Shown here: one piece after another, positions 15,817 through 24,473 of the stretch
Layout of the letters: every line of letters begins with the position of its first letter
How positions within the stretch are numbered: the stretch's first letter is position 1
Origin: SLRI01 sp964402505
Lineage (GTDB): Bacteria; Pseudomonadota; Alphaproteobacteria; Geminicoccales; Geminicoccaceae
Reading direction: 5' to 3'
Assembly: GCA_964402505.1 (NCBI GenBank)
Contig: CAYOCP010000021.1
Location: 14,755 to 78,754 of the forward strand
DNA: 64,000 nt
Made by a program: the position numbers and the translations under genes
Notes under the pieces: model-generated
What the model was told of the DNA's origin: nothing
What the model saw: the letters and a program-made list of their open reading frames with translations, nothing else
The model's database searches: none

Positions 15817-17262
15817 TCAGCCGTAGGCGATGTTGACGAACTTGGCATCCAGGTAGTCGTAGAGCCCCTGGCTGCCGTTCTCGCGGCCGAAGCCCGAGTG
15901 GTTGACACCGCCGAACGGCATCTCGGCCGTGGCCGCCGCGAAGGTGTTGACGCCGACGATGCCGGTCCGGAGCGCCTCCGCGGTCGCCTGGGCCAGCTTC
16001 TGGTTGCCGGTGAAGACGTAGCCGGCGAGGCCGTAGCTCAGGCTGTTGGCGCGGCCGATCACCTCGTCGAAGCTCTCGAAGGTGGTGATCGGGGCGATCG
16101 GCCCGAAGGGCTCGTCGTTCATCACCCGCATGTCGTCGCGCACGTCGGTGAAGACGGTGGGCTCGAAGAAGTAGCCGCGGTTCATGTCCGCCGGGCGCTG
16201 CCCGCCGGTCACCACCTTGGCACCCTCGGCCTTGGTCTGCTCCACCATCTCCTCGATGAAGGCGAGGCGCTTTCTGTTGACCAGGGGGCCGATCTCGGTA
16301 TCGGGCTCGAGCCCGTGGCCGATCTTCATGCCGGCGAGCGCTCCGGCGAAGGCATCGGTGAAGGCCTGCTCGTGCTTCTTGTGGACGTAGAAGCGGGTCG
16401 GCGAGACGCAGACCTGGCCGTTGTTGCGGGACTTGCCGGCGGCCGAGGTGAGCGCTGCCTTGATGGGATCCACGTCCTCGTGGATGATCACCGGCGCGTG
16501 CCCGCCGAGCTCCATCGACATCCGCTTCACCGTGTCGGCGGCCCGCCGCATCAGGTGCTGGCCGACCGGAATCGAGCCCGTGAAGGTCACCTTGCGGACG
16601 AGGTCGCTGTCCATGATGGCTTCCGAGATCACCTCGGGCTTGCCGGTCACGAGATTGACCGTGCCCTTGGGCGCGCCCGCCTCGATGAAGCACTTGACCA
16701 GCTCGGCGACCGACGAGGTGCCTTCCTCGGCCGGCCGCGTGACGATGGTGCAGCCGGTCGCCAGCGCCGGCGCGATCTTGCGCGCCTGCAGCACCACCGG
16801 GAAGTTCCAGGCGGTGAAGGCGCCGACCACGCCGACCGGCTCGTAGAGGGTCATGAAGCGGTTGTCGGCGCTGCGCCCGGGCAGGGTCTGGCCGAAGATG
16901 CGGCGCGCCTCGTCGGCGTACCAGTCGATCAGGTCGACCGCCGACATCACCTCCGCCCTGGCCTGGGCGAGCGGCTTGCCGCATTCGAGCGTCAGGAGCC
17001 GGGCGACCTTGTCGGCCCGCTCCTCGAGCAGCATGGCCGTCCGCCGCAGCACCTTCGAGCGCTCCCAGGCGGGAACATGGCGCCAGCTCTGGAAGGCCTG
17101 GTGCGCCGCCCGGATCGCCGCCTCGACATCGGCGCGCTCGGCCTGCGCCGCCTGCGCCACCACCTCCTCGGTCGCCGGATCGAGAATGTCGATGAGACCG
17201 CCGGCCACGGCCGGATGCCAGGCCCCGTCGATGTAGAGGTCGGTGTGGTAGGTCTGGGCCAT
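15817..17262 (-). CDS. NAD(P)-dependent aldehyde dehydrogenase (succinate-semialdehyde dehydrogenase-like)
   Basis: This 481-residue enzyme has the aldehyde dehydrogenase motifs in order: AWNFPVV for cofactor binding, FTGSIPVGQ as the GxxxxG turn, the catalytic glutamate in MELGGHAPVI and the catalytic cysteine in NNGQVCVSPTRFYV. It oxidises an aldehyde to the acid. The ATG chosen follows GAGGAG. The aminotransferase gene downstream begins ten bases after its stop, so an amine-to-acid pathway is suggested. The specific aldehyde is not evident from sequence. Confidence 0.9.
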   Translation of the reverse strand: MAQTYHTDLYIDGAWHPAVAGGLIDILDPATEEVVAQAAQAERADVEAAIRAAHQAFQSWRHVPAWERSKVLRRTAMLLEERADKVARLLTLECGKPLAQARAEVMSAVDLIDWYADEARRIFGQTLPGRSADNRFMTLYEPVGVVGAFTAWNFPVVLQARKIAPALATGCTIVTRPAEEGTSSVAELVKCFIEAGAPKGTVNLVTGKPEVISEAIMDSDLVRKVTFTGSIPVGQHLMRRAADTVKRMSMELGGHAPVIIHEDVDPIKAALTSAAGKSRNNGQVCVSPTRFYVHKKHEQAFTDAFAGALAGMKIGHGLEPDTEIGPLVNRKRLAFIEEMVEQTKAEGAKVVTGGQRPADMNRGYFFEPTVFTDVRDDMRVMNDEPFGPIAPITTFESFDEVIGRANSLSYGLAGYVFTGNQKLAQATAEALRTGIVGVNTFAAATAEMPFGGVNHSGFGRENGSQGLYDYLDAKFVNIAYG

Positions 17263-17329
17263 GGGGCGCTCCTCGTCTTGCCAAAGTCTCGTTGTGCAGT
17301 GCCGCATGTGGCGGTCGAGCGCCGTCTAA

Positions 17330-18052
17330 TCAACCACCTGCGGCGCCGTCGTCGTCGAGCACCACCTGCACGCGCCGGTTCTGGCGGCCCTTCTTCTCGA
17401 TCTTCGCGACCCGCACCCGGCCGATCTCGCCGGTGCGCCGCACATGGGTGCCGCCGCAGGCCTGGAGATCCACGCCTTCGATCTCGACCAGCCGGACGCG
17501 CCCGTCGCCCTTTGGCGGCTTGACCGAGAGCGTGCGCACCAGCTCCGGCCGTGCATCGAGCTCGGCCGTGTCGATCCAGCGGGCGGTGACCGGCCGATCC
17601 TCGTCGATCCAGGCATTGAGCTGCCGGGTCAGCTCCTCCTTGTCGAGTGAGGGCTCGGGAATGTCGAAGTCCAGCCGCCCCTTGCCGAGGCCGATCTGCC
17701 CGCCGGTCACGACCCCGTCCACGGCCCGGCAGAGCAGGTGCAGGCAGGTGTGCATGCGCATCAGAAGATGGCGTCGCTCCCAGTCGAGCACCGCCTCGAC
17801 CGCCGTGCCGGCCGCAAGCCTGCCCGGCTGCTCGAGCAGGTGCGCGATCGTCCCGGCCGCCGCCCCCTTCTCGGTGCCCGTGACCGCCAGCCGCTCGCCC
17901 TCCGCCAGAAGCCAGCCCGTGTCGCCCGGCTGGCCGCCGGCGCTCGGGTAGAAGACCGAGCGGTCGAGCTCGACCGCGTTCCCGCTTACGGCCACCACGG
18001 TCGCCCGGCAGTCGCGCCGATAGGCGTCATCGCGAAAAAGCTCCTCTGTCAT
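17330..18052 (-). CDS. AlaX-type alanyl-tRNA editing protein
   Basis: This 240-residue protein resembles the free-standing editing domain of alanyl-tRNA synthetase, which hydrolyses Ser- or Gly-tRNA(Ala). The zinc-binding motifs are present: MHTCLHLL (the HxxxH-type site) and CGGTHV near the C terminus. The leading FYPSAGGQPGDTG matches the N-terminal subdomain. It is transcribed divergently from the polyamine transporter operon across about 110 bp and ends 67 bp before the aldehyde dehydrogenase start. It is likely cytosolic. Confidence 0.88.
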   Translation of the reverse strand: MTEELFRDDAYRRDCRATVVAVSGNAVELDRSVFYPSAGGQPGDTGWLLAEGERLAVTGTEKGAAAGTIAHLLEQPGRLAAGTAVEAVLDWERRHLLMRMHTCLHLLCRAVDGVVTGGQIGLGKGRLDFDIPEPSLDKEELTRQLNAWIDEDRPVTARWIDTAELDARPELVRTLSVKPPKGDGRVRLVEIEGVDLQACGGTHVRRTGEIGRVRVAKIEKKGRQNRRVQVVLDDDGAAGG

Positions 18053-18168
18053 CGCCGGATCTCCATGCCGCTGCTGTCGCTTCCGCCCCGTCTCCAGGGC
18101 GATCTTTACATCAAAGCCCTTCCTCTTTAGCTCTGTCGAGGTCGATGCGGCGGGAAACGAAAGGGCCG

Positions 18169-19260
18169 ATGACCAGCGAGCAGGAGGCGTTCGTCCGTTT
18201 CGCCCAGGTGCAGAAGAGCTATGACGGCGAGACCCTCGTCGTCAAAGACCTGAACCTCGACATCGCCCGGGGCGAGTTCCTGACCATGCTCGGACCCTCG
18301 GGCTCCGGCAAGACCACCTGCCTCATGATGCTCGCCGGCTTCGAGACCGCCACCAGCGGCGAGATCCATCTCGACGGCCGCGAGATCAACAACGTCGCTC
18401 CCCACAAGCGCGACATCGGCATGGTCTTCCAGAACTACGCGCTCTTCCCGCACATGACGGTGGCGGAGAACCTGGCCTTTCCCCTGTCGGTCAGGCGGAT
18501 GGCCAGGGCGGACATCGAGAGGCGGGTGCGCCACGCGCTCGACATGGTGCAGCTCGGCGATTTCGGCGCCCGGCGCCCGGCCCAGCTCTCCGGCGGCCAG
18601 CAGCAGCGCGTGGCCCTGGCGAGAGCGCTCGTCTTCGAGCCCCGCCTCGTGCTCATGGACGAGCCTTTGGGTGCGCTCGACAAGCAGCTTCGCGAAACCA
18701 TGCAGTACGAGATCAAGCACATCCACGAGAACCTCGCCGTCACCGTCGTCTACGTGACGCACGACCAGGGCGAGGCGCTGACCATGTCCGACCGCGTCGC
18801 CGTCTTCAACGACGGCGTGGTGCAGCAGCTGGCGACGCCGCCGGTGCTCTACGAGAAGCCGGAGAACGCCTTCGTCGCCCAGTTCATCGGCGAGAACAAC
18901 CGCTTCGTCGGCGTGGTGCGCGAGATCCGGAACGGCCACTGCATCGTCGAGGTCGAGGGTGCGCCGATCCGCGCTCTGCCCGTGAACATCGATGGCGTCG
19001 GCAGCCGCTCGACGCTCTCGCTCCGCCCCGAGCGGGTGGTGGTCGACCCGCCCGCCGGCAGCCACCCCAACGTCTTCGACGCCCGGGTCCTGGAGCTGAT
19101 CTATCTCGGCGACCATATCCGGGCGCGCATGGCCGTCTGCGGCAATGACGACTTCATCGTCAAGGTGCCCAATGCCGGCGAGCACCCGACGCTCGAGCGT
19201 GGCAACGCCATCCGGGTGGGCTGGCAGGCCGAGGACTGCCGGGCGCTCGACCCGGGCTGA
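18169..19260 (+). CDS. Polyamine-type ABC transporter ATP-binding protein (PotA-like)
   Basis: This protein of about 363 residues has Walker A GPSGSGKTT, the signature LSGGQQQRVALARAL, Walker B LVLMDEPLGALDKQ and a C-terminal TOBE domain from about residue 275. That is the arrangement of the spermidine/putrescine and iron importers. I chose ATG 18169, preceded by AAAGGG; an in-frame ATG at 18145 is also possible. A TTTACA box at 18105 with a weak -10 seventeen bases on may be its promoter. It leads an operon with a binding protein and two permeases. Confidence 0.9.
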   Translation: MTSEQEAFVRFAQVQKSYDGETLVVKDLNLDIARGEFLTMLGPSGSGKTTCLMMLAGFETATSGEIHLDGREINNVAPHKRDIGMVFQNYALFPHMTVAENLAFPLSVRRMARADIERRVRHALDMVQLGDFGARRPAQLSGGQQQRVALARALVFEPRLVLMDEPLGALDKQLRETMQYEIKHIHENLAVTVVYVTHDQGEALTMSDRVAVFNDGVVQQLATPPVLYEKPENAFVAQFIGENNRFVGVVREIRNGHCIVEVEGAPIRALPVNIDGVGSRSTLSLRPERVVVDPPAGSHPNVFDARVLELIYLGDHIRARMAVCGNDDFIVKVPNAGEHPTLERGNAIRVGWQAEDCRALDPG

Positions 19261-19362
19261 GGGTCCGTCCGAGGCCGGTCCCGGCGCGGCATCGAGAACA
19301 GGTGCGCCGGACGTCGAATTGCGGCAGGATCGAAGCCGGACTGTAAGCCGAAAGGGGAGGGA

Positions 19363-20409
19363 ATGATGTCAGGCAATCTGCTCAGGCTGGCGACGTTCGC
19401 CGGCATCGCGGCGCTGGCCACGGCCGCCCAGGCGCGCGATCTCACCGTCGTCTCGTGGGGCGGCGCCTATCAGGATGCGCAGCGCCAGGTCTATTTCGAG
19501 CCGTTCACGGCCGAGACGGGCATTCCGCTCACGGAGGACAGCTGGAACGGCGGCATCGGCGCGCTCCGCGCCAAGGCCGAGGGGCCGCCGAGCTGGGACG
19601 TGGTCCAGGTGGAATCCGACGAGCTCGAGCTGGGCTGCGAGGAGGGCATCCTGGTGCCGCTCGACTGGGACGAGCTCGGCGGCCGCGACCAGTTCCTGCC
19701 GACGGCGGTTCACGATTGCGGCGTCGGTGCCATCGTCTGGGCCACCGTGCTCGCCTACGACGCCGACCGCTACGCCGAGAACCCGCCCTCGACCTGGGCG
19801 GATTTCTTCGACACCGAGACCTATCCGGGCCCGCGCGCGCTCAGGAGCGGCCCCCGCCAGGCGCTCGAGTTCGCGCTCATGGCCGACGGCGTGCCGCTCG
19901 ACCAGATCTACGACGTTCTCGCCACCGAGGAGGGCATCGAGCGGGCCTTCGCCAAGCTCGACAGCATCAGGGACAGCCTGATCTTCTGGGAGGCTGGCGC
20001 CCAGCCGCCGCAGCTCCTGGCGTCCGGCGAGGTGGTCATGACGAGCGCCTATAACGGCCGCATCACCGCCGCCAACCAGGACGAGGGCCGCAACTTCAAG
20101 ATCGCCTGGGACGCGGGCTTCGTCTACCAGATCGACAGCTGGGTCATTCCCGCCAACTCCGACAAGGAGGACGAGGCCATGCAGCTCATCGCCTACATGA
20201 GCGAGCCCGAGCACCAGAAGCTGCTGCCGCCTCTCATCCCCTACGGCCCGACCAACAAGAACGCCGCGGCCCTGGTCGATCCGAAGGTCCTGCCCAACAT
20301 CCCGTCGTCGCCGCAGAACATCGACCACGGGCTCTTCTTCAACGGCGCCTTCTGGGTCGACCGGGTCGAGGACTTGAACGCGCGCTTCAATGCCTGGGCC
20401 GCGCAATAG
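19363..20409 (+). CDS. Polyamine-type ABC transporter substrate-binding protein (PotD-like)
   Basis: This 348-residue protein has a signal peptide of about 24 residues ending AQA and a family-1/8 extracellular solute-binding fold that starts LTVVSWGGAYQDAQRQ, a start typical of the polyamine and opine group. A strong GGGGAGGG precedes the ATG. The stop TAG lies within ATAG, which may also hold the start of the next gene. The role is periplasmic capture of the substrate, probably a polyamine or related amine. The ligand is inferred from family only. Confidence 0.9.
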   Translation: MMSGNLLRLATFAGIAALATAAQARDLTVVSWGGAYQDAQRQVYFEPFTAETGIPLTEDSWNGGIGALRAKAEGPPSWDVVQVESDELELGCEEGILVPLDWDELGGRDQFLPTAVHDCGVGAIVWATVLAYDADRYAENPPSTWADFFDTETYPGPRALRSGPRQALEFALMADGVPLDQIYDVLATEEGIERAFAKLDSIRDSLIFWEAGAQPPQLLASGEVVMTSAYNGRITAANQDEGRNFKIAWDAGFVYQIDSWVIPANSDKEDEAMQLIAYMSEPEHQKLLPPLIPYGPTNKNAAALVDPKVLPNIPSSPQNIDHGLFFNGAFWVDRVEDLNARFNAWAAQ

Positions 20410-20423
20410 CCGGCAGCGAGACA

Positions 20424-21650
20424 CTGTCCGCCACCGAGGCCGGAGCGCTCTCGCGGGCGCTCCGGCGGGTCGAGCGGCGGCAGCGGCTCTGGGCCTTCGG
20501 CCTCACCCTGCCGCTCCTGGCCTTCCTTCTGGCCTTCATGATCCTGCCGATCGGCGGCATGCTGAAACTGGCGGTGGCGAATGGCGAGCTCGAGGCGACC
20601 ATGCCGGCGACCACCGCGGCCTTGCGCGAATGGCAGGGCACGGGCGTGCCGCCCGAGGCGGTGGTCGCGACCTTCGCGAGGGAGCTGAGGGAGGCCAAGG
20701 AGGCCCGCGCGCTCGGCCCCGTCGGCCAGCGGCTCAACAACGCCCATCCGGGTGACCGCAGCCTCCTGCAGGGCACCGCGCGGCACCTGCCGCAAGCACC
20801 CGAAGGTGACTGGCGATCCACCCTCGCCGGCATCGACGAGGCCTGGGGCGAGCCCCGCATCTGGCGTTCGCTGAAGGATGCCGCCGCACCCTGGACCGAT
20901 CTCTACCTCCTGCAGGCGCTCGATCTCGAGCGCGATGCCCAAGGCCGGATCGCCCAGGTGCAGGATGATCGCGCCGTCTACCGCAGCATCCTCGGCCGCA
21001 CCTTCTGGGTCAGCCTCGTCGTCACGCTCGCCTGCCTCGCCATCGGCTATCCGCTCGCCTACAAGCTGGCGTCGCTGCCGCCGCGCATCGCCAACCCGCT
21101 GACGATCCTGGTCCTCCTGCCCTTCTGGACCTCGCTCCTGGTCCGCTCGGCCGCCTGGATCGTCGTCCTGCAGCGCGAGGGGCCGATCAACGAGGCGCTG
21201 CTCGGCCTCGGCCTCGTCGACCAGCCGGTGCAGCTCGTCTTCAACCGGATCGGCGTCTACATCGCCATGACGCACGTGCTGCTGCCCTTCATGGTGCTGC
21301 CGCTGCTCAGCGTCATGCGTTCCATACCGCCCTCGCACATGCGGGCGGCACTCTCGCTCGGCGCCCGGCCGTTCGAGGCCTTCCTCAAGGTCTACCTGCC
21401 GCAGACGCGGCCCGGCATCGGCGCCGGCTGCCTGCTCGTCTTCATCCTCGCGATCGGCTACTACATCACCCCGGCCCTGGTCGGCGGGGCGGCCGACCAG
21501 ATGATCAGCTACTTCATCGCCTTCTTCACGATCCAGACGGTCAACTGGGGCATGGCCGCCGCCCTCGGCAGCATCCTTCTGGCCGCGACGCTCGTGCTCT
21601 ACCTGATCTACGCGCGGCTGGTCGGCATCGACCGGCTGACGCTCGGCTGA
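20424..21650 (+). CDS. Polyamine-type ABC transporter permease (PotB-like), non-ATG start
   Basis: The protein has one membrane segment near the N terminus, then an insertion of roughly 140 mostly hydrophilic residues, and then the usual permease core with the EAA-loop region around RAALSLGARPFEAFLK. The first ATG in frame (20538) would cut off the N-terminal segment. Upstream there is no ATG, GTG or TTG in frame, only CTG at 20424 and an ATA at 20406 overlapping the previous stop. I annotate the CTG, which gives about 408 residues. The permease pairs with the next gene. Confidence 0.8.
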   Translation: MSATEAGALSRALRRVERRQRLWAFGLTLPLLAFLLAFMILPIGGMLKLAVANGELEATMPATTAALREWQGTGVPPEAVVATFARELREAKEARALGPVGQRLNNAHPGDRSLLQGTARHLPQAPEGDWRSTLAGIDEAWGEPRIWRSLKDAAAPWTDLYLLQALDLERDAQGRIAQVQDDRAVYRSILGRTFWVSLVVTLACLAIGYPLAYKLASLPPRIANPLTILVLLPFWTSLLVRSAAWIVVLQREGPINEALLGLGLVDQPVQLVFNRIGVYIAMTHVLLPFMVLPLLSVMRSIPPSHMRAALSLGARPFEAFLKVYLPQTRPGIGAGCLLVFILAIGYYITPALVGGAADQMISYFIAFFTIQTVNWGMAAALGSILLAATLVLYLIYARLVGIDRLTLG

Positions 21651-21656
21651 CCGCCC

Positions 21657-22481
21657 GTGGCGCGCCGCACGTGGACCCGAGGCCAGGCGTTCGGCCACGT
21701 TCTGCTCTGGGCATGGACCCTTCTGGCCCTCGTCTTCCTCGTAGCACCCATCCTCGTCATCGTCCCCTTGTCGTTCAACGCCGGCGCCTTTCTGTCCTTT
21801 CCGATGCCGGGCCTGTCGCTCCGCTGGTATCAGGAGCTCTGGCATGCCGATGTCTGGTGGAGCGCGCTCATCAACAGCCTGATCGTCGGCACCGGTGCGA
21901 CGGCGATCGCCCTCGTCCTCGGCACCGCCGCCGCCGTGGGCCTCGCCATGGCGCGCTTCCCGGGCAAGGACGCGCTCATGGCGGTGCTCATCTCGCCCCT
22001 CGTCGTGCCGCTCGTGATCGTCGCCGCGGGCACCTATTTCTTCTTCATCCCCATGGGTCTGACCGGCAGCCTGCTCGGCCTGACGCTGGTCCATGCGGCG
22101 CTCGGGGCACCCTTCGTCCTGATCACCGTGGGCGCCACCCTCGTCGGCTTCGATCGCAATCTCGCCCGCGCCGGCGCCAGCCTCGGCGCCGCCCCGCTCG
22201 AGGTCTTCTTCCGGATCACCATGCCGCTGATCGCGCCGGGCATGGTCTCGGGTGCCCTCTTCGCCTTCATCACCTCCTTCGACGAGCTGGTGGTGGCGCT
22301 GTTCCTTACCGGCCCCGGCCAGCGCACCCTGCCGCGCCAGATGTTCGACGGCATCCGCGAGAACCTGAGCCCGACCATCCTCGCCGTCGCCACCATCCTG
22401 ATCGTGATCTCGATCCTGCTCCTCGCCACGGTCGAGCTCCTGCGCCGCCGCAGCCTCCGCCTGCGCGGCATCAGGGAGTAG
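21657..22481 (+). CDS. Polyamine-type ABC transporter permease (PotC-like)
   Basis: This 274-residue inner membrane protein has about six membrane segments and an EAA loop around RAGASLGAAPLEVFFRITMP. It starts with a GTG six bases after the preceding permease stop, so the two are co-translated. It completes the importer with the ATPase, the binding protein and PotB-like permease. Length and layout match PotC. It is the last clear gene of the operon, 66 bp before an unrelated antitoxin gene. Confidence 0.9.
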   Translation: MARRTWTRGQAFGHVLLWAWTLLALVFLVAPILVIVPLSFNAGAFLSFPMPGLSLRWYQELWHADVWWSALINSLIVGTGATAIALVLGTAAAVGLAMARFPGKDALMAVLISPLVVPLVIVAAGTYFFFIPMGLTGSLLGLTLVHAALGAPFVLITVGATLVGFDRNLARAGASLGAAPLEVFFRITMPLIAPGMVSGALFAFITSFDELVVALFLTGPGQRTLPRQMFDGIRENLSPTILAVATILIVISILLLATVELLRRRSLRLRGIRE

Positions 22482-22547
22482 GAGGCGTTCTTGTCCCGCT
22501 GCACCGGGCGAGCTACGCTCGAAGGTCAGGTCGGTCCGGAGGGATCC

Positions 22548-22793
22548 ATGGAAACCGTCAGCATCGACGAGGCGAAGGCCAATCTCTCGCGACTGATCGA
22601 TGCCGCGGCGAAGGGCAAGCCGTTCATCATCGCCAGGGCCGGCAAGCCGCTCGTCAAGGTCGTGCCGCTCGAGACCCGAGAGGAGGTCGCGAGGCGGCGC
22701 ATCGGCTTCATGGACGGCCAGTTCGAGGTGCCCGACGACTTCGACGAGATGTTTCAGGACGAGATCGAGAAGATGTTCGCCGGCGAAGAATAA
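22548..22793 (+). CDS. Type II antitoxin, Phd/YefM family, with a missing toxin partner
   Basis: This 81-residue protein has the Phd/YefM DNA-binding start METVSIDEAKANLSRLIDAA and the following GKPFIIARAGKPLVKVVPL. Such proteins repress their own operon and neutralise a toxin with their C-terminal tail. GGAGGG lies just before the ATG, which is preferred over one 57 bases upstream. The gene that follows is only the last 36 codons of a PIN-domain toxin, so this antitoxin appears to be an orphan. Confidence 0.85.
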   Translation: METVSIDEAKANLSRLIDAAAKGKPFIIARAGKPLVKVVPLETREEVARRRIGFMDGQFEVPDDFDEMFQDEIEKMFAGEE

Positions 22794-22902
22794 CGATCCG
22801 TTCGACCGGCTGCTGATCGCCCAGGCGACCGCCGAAGGCGTCACGCTGCTCACGGCCGATCGGCGCGTCGCCCGCTACCCCGGGCCGGTCCGGCTGGTCT
22901 GA
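22792..22902 (+). pseudogene. 3' remnant of a PIN-domain (VapC) toxin gene
   Basis: The frame reads NDPFDRLLIAQATAEGVTLL followed by TADRRVARYP and a short tail to a TGA. This is the C-terminal end of a VapC-like PIN domain, including the conserved DPFDRLLIAQA and TAD segments. The N-terminal 90 or so residues with the first catalytic acids are absent, and the fragment begins inside the antitoxin stop codon without its own start. An internal deletion that fused the antitoxin end to the toxin tail is the simplest reading. Confidence 0.7.
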
Positions 22903-22911
22903 CTGCCGCTC

Positions 22912-23646
22912 CTAATGCACGTCCTGGCCGCCGTTGACGGGGATCTCGGCGCCGGTGATGTAGGAGGACTGGTCGGTGGCGAGGTAGTAGATCACCGCCG
23001 CCACCTCCTCGGGCGAGCCCAGGCGGCGAAGCGGAATGCGCTCGACCAGCTCGGCCGTGCCGGGCGAGAGGATGGCGGTGTTGATCTCGCCCGGGCAGAC
23101 CGCGTTCACCCTGATCCCGAGATGGGCGAGGTCGGCGGCGAGCTCGCGGGTGAGCGCCGTCAGCGCCGCCTTGGAGGTGGCGTAGGCGCTGCCGGCGAAG
23201 GGATGGACCCGGTGACCGGCGATCGACGTGATGTTGACGATGGTGCCACCGGTCCGCGCCAGCCTCTGCGCCACCGCCCGGCTGAAGAACACGGGCGCCA
23301 GGAAATTGATGGCGAAGGTCCTCTGCCAGGTCGCCATGTCGCCGTCGAGGCAGCCGAGCCGCGCACCGCCCTCGCCCTTGGGCGAGTAGCCGGCATTGTT
23401 GATCAGCGCGTGCAGGGGCGCTCCGTCGAGGAGCGCGTCGAGCCGGCCGGCCGTGGCGTCCAGATGGGCCGTGTCGGCGAGATCGGCGGTGATGTGGTCG
23501 TGCCGTTCGTCGCGCGGGCAGCCCTCCGGCACCACCTCGCGCGAGCAGGTGATCGCCCGCCAGCCCTGGCGCACGAAATAGGTGGCCGTGGCATGGCCGA
23601 TGCCACGGCTGGCACCCGTGATGAAAACGTTCCTGCGCTCGCTCAT
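22912..23646 (-). CDS. Short-chain dehydrogenase/reductase
   Basis: This 244-residue classical SDR enzyme shows the cofactor motif TGASRGIG near residue 10, NNAG near 90 and the catalytic Ser, Tyr and Lys in SIAG and YATSK. The C-terminal GAEIPVNGGQ is typical of the 3-oxoacyl reductase-like subgroup. The ATG at 23646 is preferred since the open frame upstream adds nine basic residues with no family counterpart. The substrate is unknown. The gene converges on the toxin remnant and lies downstream of pdxH on the same strand. Confidence 0.88.
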   Translation of the reverse strand: MSERRNVFITGASRGIGHATATYFVRQGWRAITCSREVVPEGCPRDERHDHITADLADTAHLDATAGRLDALLDGAPLHALINNAGYSPKGEGGARLGCLDGDMATWQRTFAINFLAPVFFSRAVAQRLARTGGTIVNITSIAGHRVHPFAGSAYATSKAALTALTRELAADLAHLGIRVNAVCPGEINTAILSPGTAELVERIPLRRLGSPEEVAAVIYYLATDQSSYITGAEIPVNGGQDVH

Positions 23647-23728
23647 GCCCCGGCGTCCCCGCTCACCCGCCACGCCTCCCTAGCACAGTGGCCGAGGGAT
23701 CGTGCCTGTTCTCGTTCGAAAGAGGCGC

Positions 23729-24367
23729 TCAAGGCGCCAGCCGCTCGATCCGCCAGGCCCCGCCCTCCGGCAGGTAGACGAGGCGGTCGTGCAGCCGGCT
23801 GGTGCGGCCCTGCCAGAACTCGAAGCGATCCGGCACCACCCGATAACCGCCCCAACAAGCCGGGCGGGGCGGATGCTCCGGATATTCGGCCTCGGCCGCC
23901 CGAAAGCGCTCCTCCAGCACGGCGCGCGACGCGATCGGCCGGCTCTGCGGCGAGGCCAGGGCGCCGATGCGGCTGCCATAGGGGCGCGAATCGAAATAGG
24001 CGTCCGATTCGGCGTCGCCGATGGGCTCCACCTCGCCTTCGATACGCACCTGGCGATGCAGCCGGTCCCACCAGAAGAGCAGCGCCGCCCGGGAATTGGC
24101 GGCCAGATCCCGGCCCTTGCGACTCTCGCGATTCGTGAAGAAGGTGAAGCCCGAAGCGTCGAAGCCCTTGAGCAGCACCATGCGCGACGACGGCCGGCCG
24201 GCCGCGTCGACCGTGGCGAGCGCCATGGCGTTCGGCTCGAAGAGACCTGCCTGGAGCGCCGCCTCGAACCAGACGGCGAATTGACGAAAGGGGTCCTTCT
24301 CCGCATCGGCCTCGCCGAGGGCGCCGGCGTCGTAGCTCTGGCGCAGTTGCGCCGGATCGGGGATCAT
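23729..24367 (-). CDS. pdxH: Pyridoxamine 5'-phosphate oxidase
   Basis: This 212-residue enzyme is the FMN-dependent oxidase that makes pyridoxal 5'-phosphate from pyridoxamine or pyridoxine phosphate. Family landmarks are KDPFRQFAVWFEAAL near the N terminus, RMVLLKGFD, RQVRIEGEVEP and the C-terminal WRIERLAP. Length matches E. coli PdxH. It is divergent from the pyridoxal kinase gene across 106 bp, putting two steps of vitamin B6 salvage under one shared control region. Confidence 0.95.
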   Translation of the reverse strand: MIPDPAQLRQSYDAGALGEADAEKDPFRQFAVWFEAALQAGLFEPNAMALATVDAAGRPSSRMVLLKGFDASGFTFFTNRESRKGRDLAANSRAALLFWWDRLHRQVRIEGEVEPIGDAESDAYFDSRPYGSRIGALASPQSRPIASRAVLEERFRAAEAEYPEHPPRPACWGGYRVVPDRFEFWQGRTSRLHDRLVYLPEGGAWRIERLAP

Positions 24368-24473
24368 GCAGGGTCTCCAGCGAAATTGGCTCCGGAACTA
24401 GCGGCCCACGTGGCGCTGGCAAGGGCCACTCTCCTGCGCTTCATCGTGCCGGCGAACGCACGGAGGGACGAGC

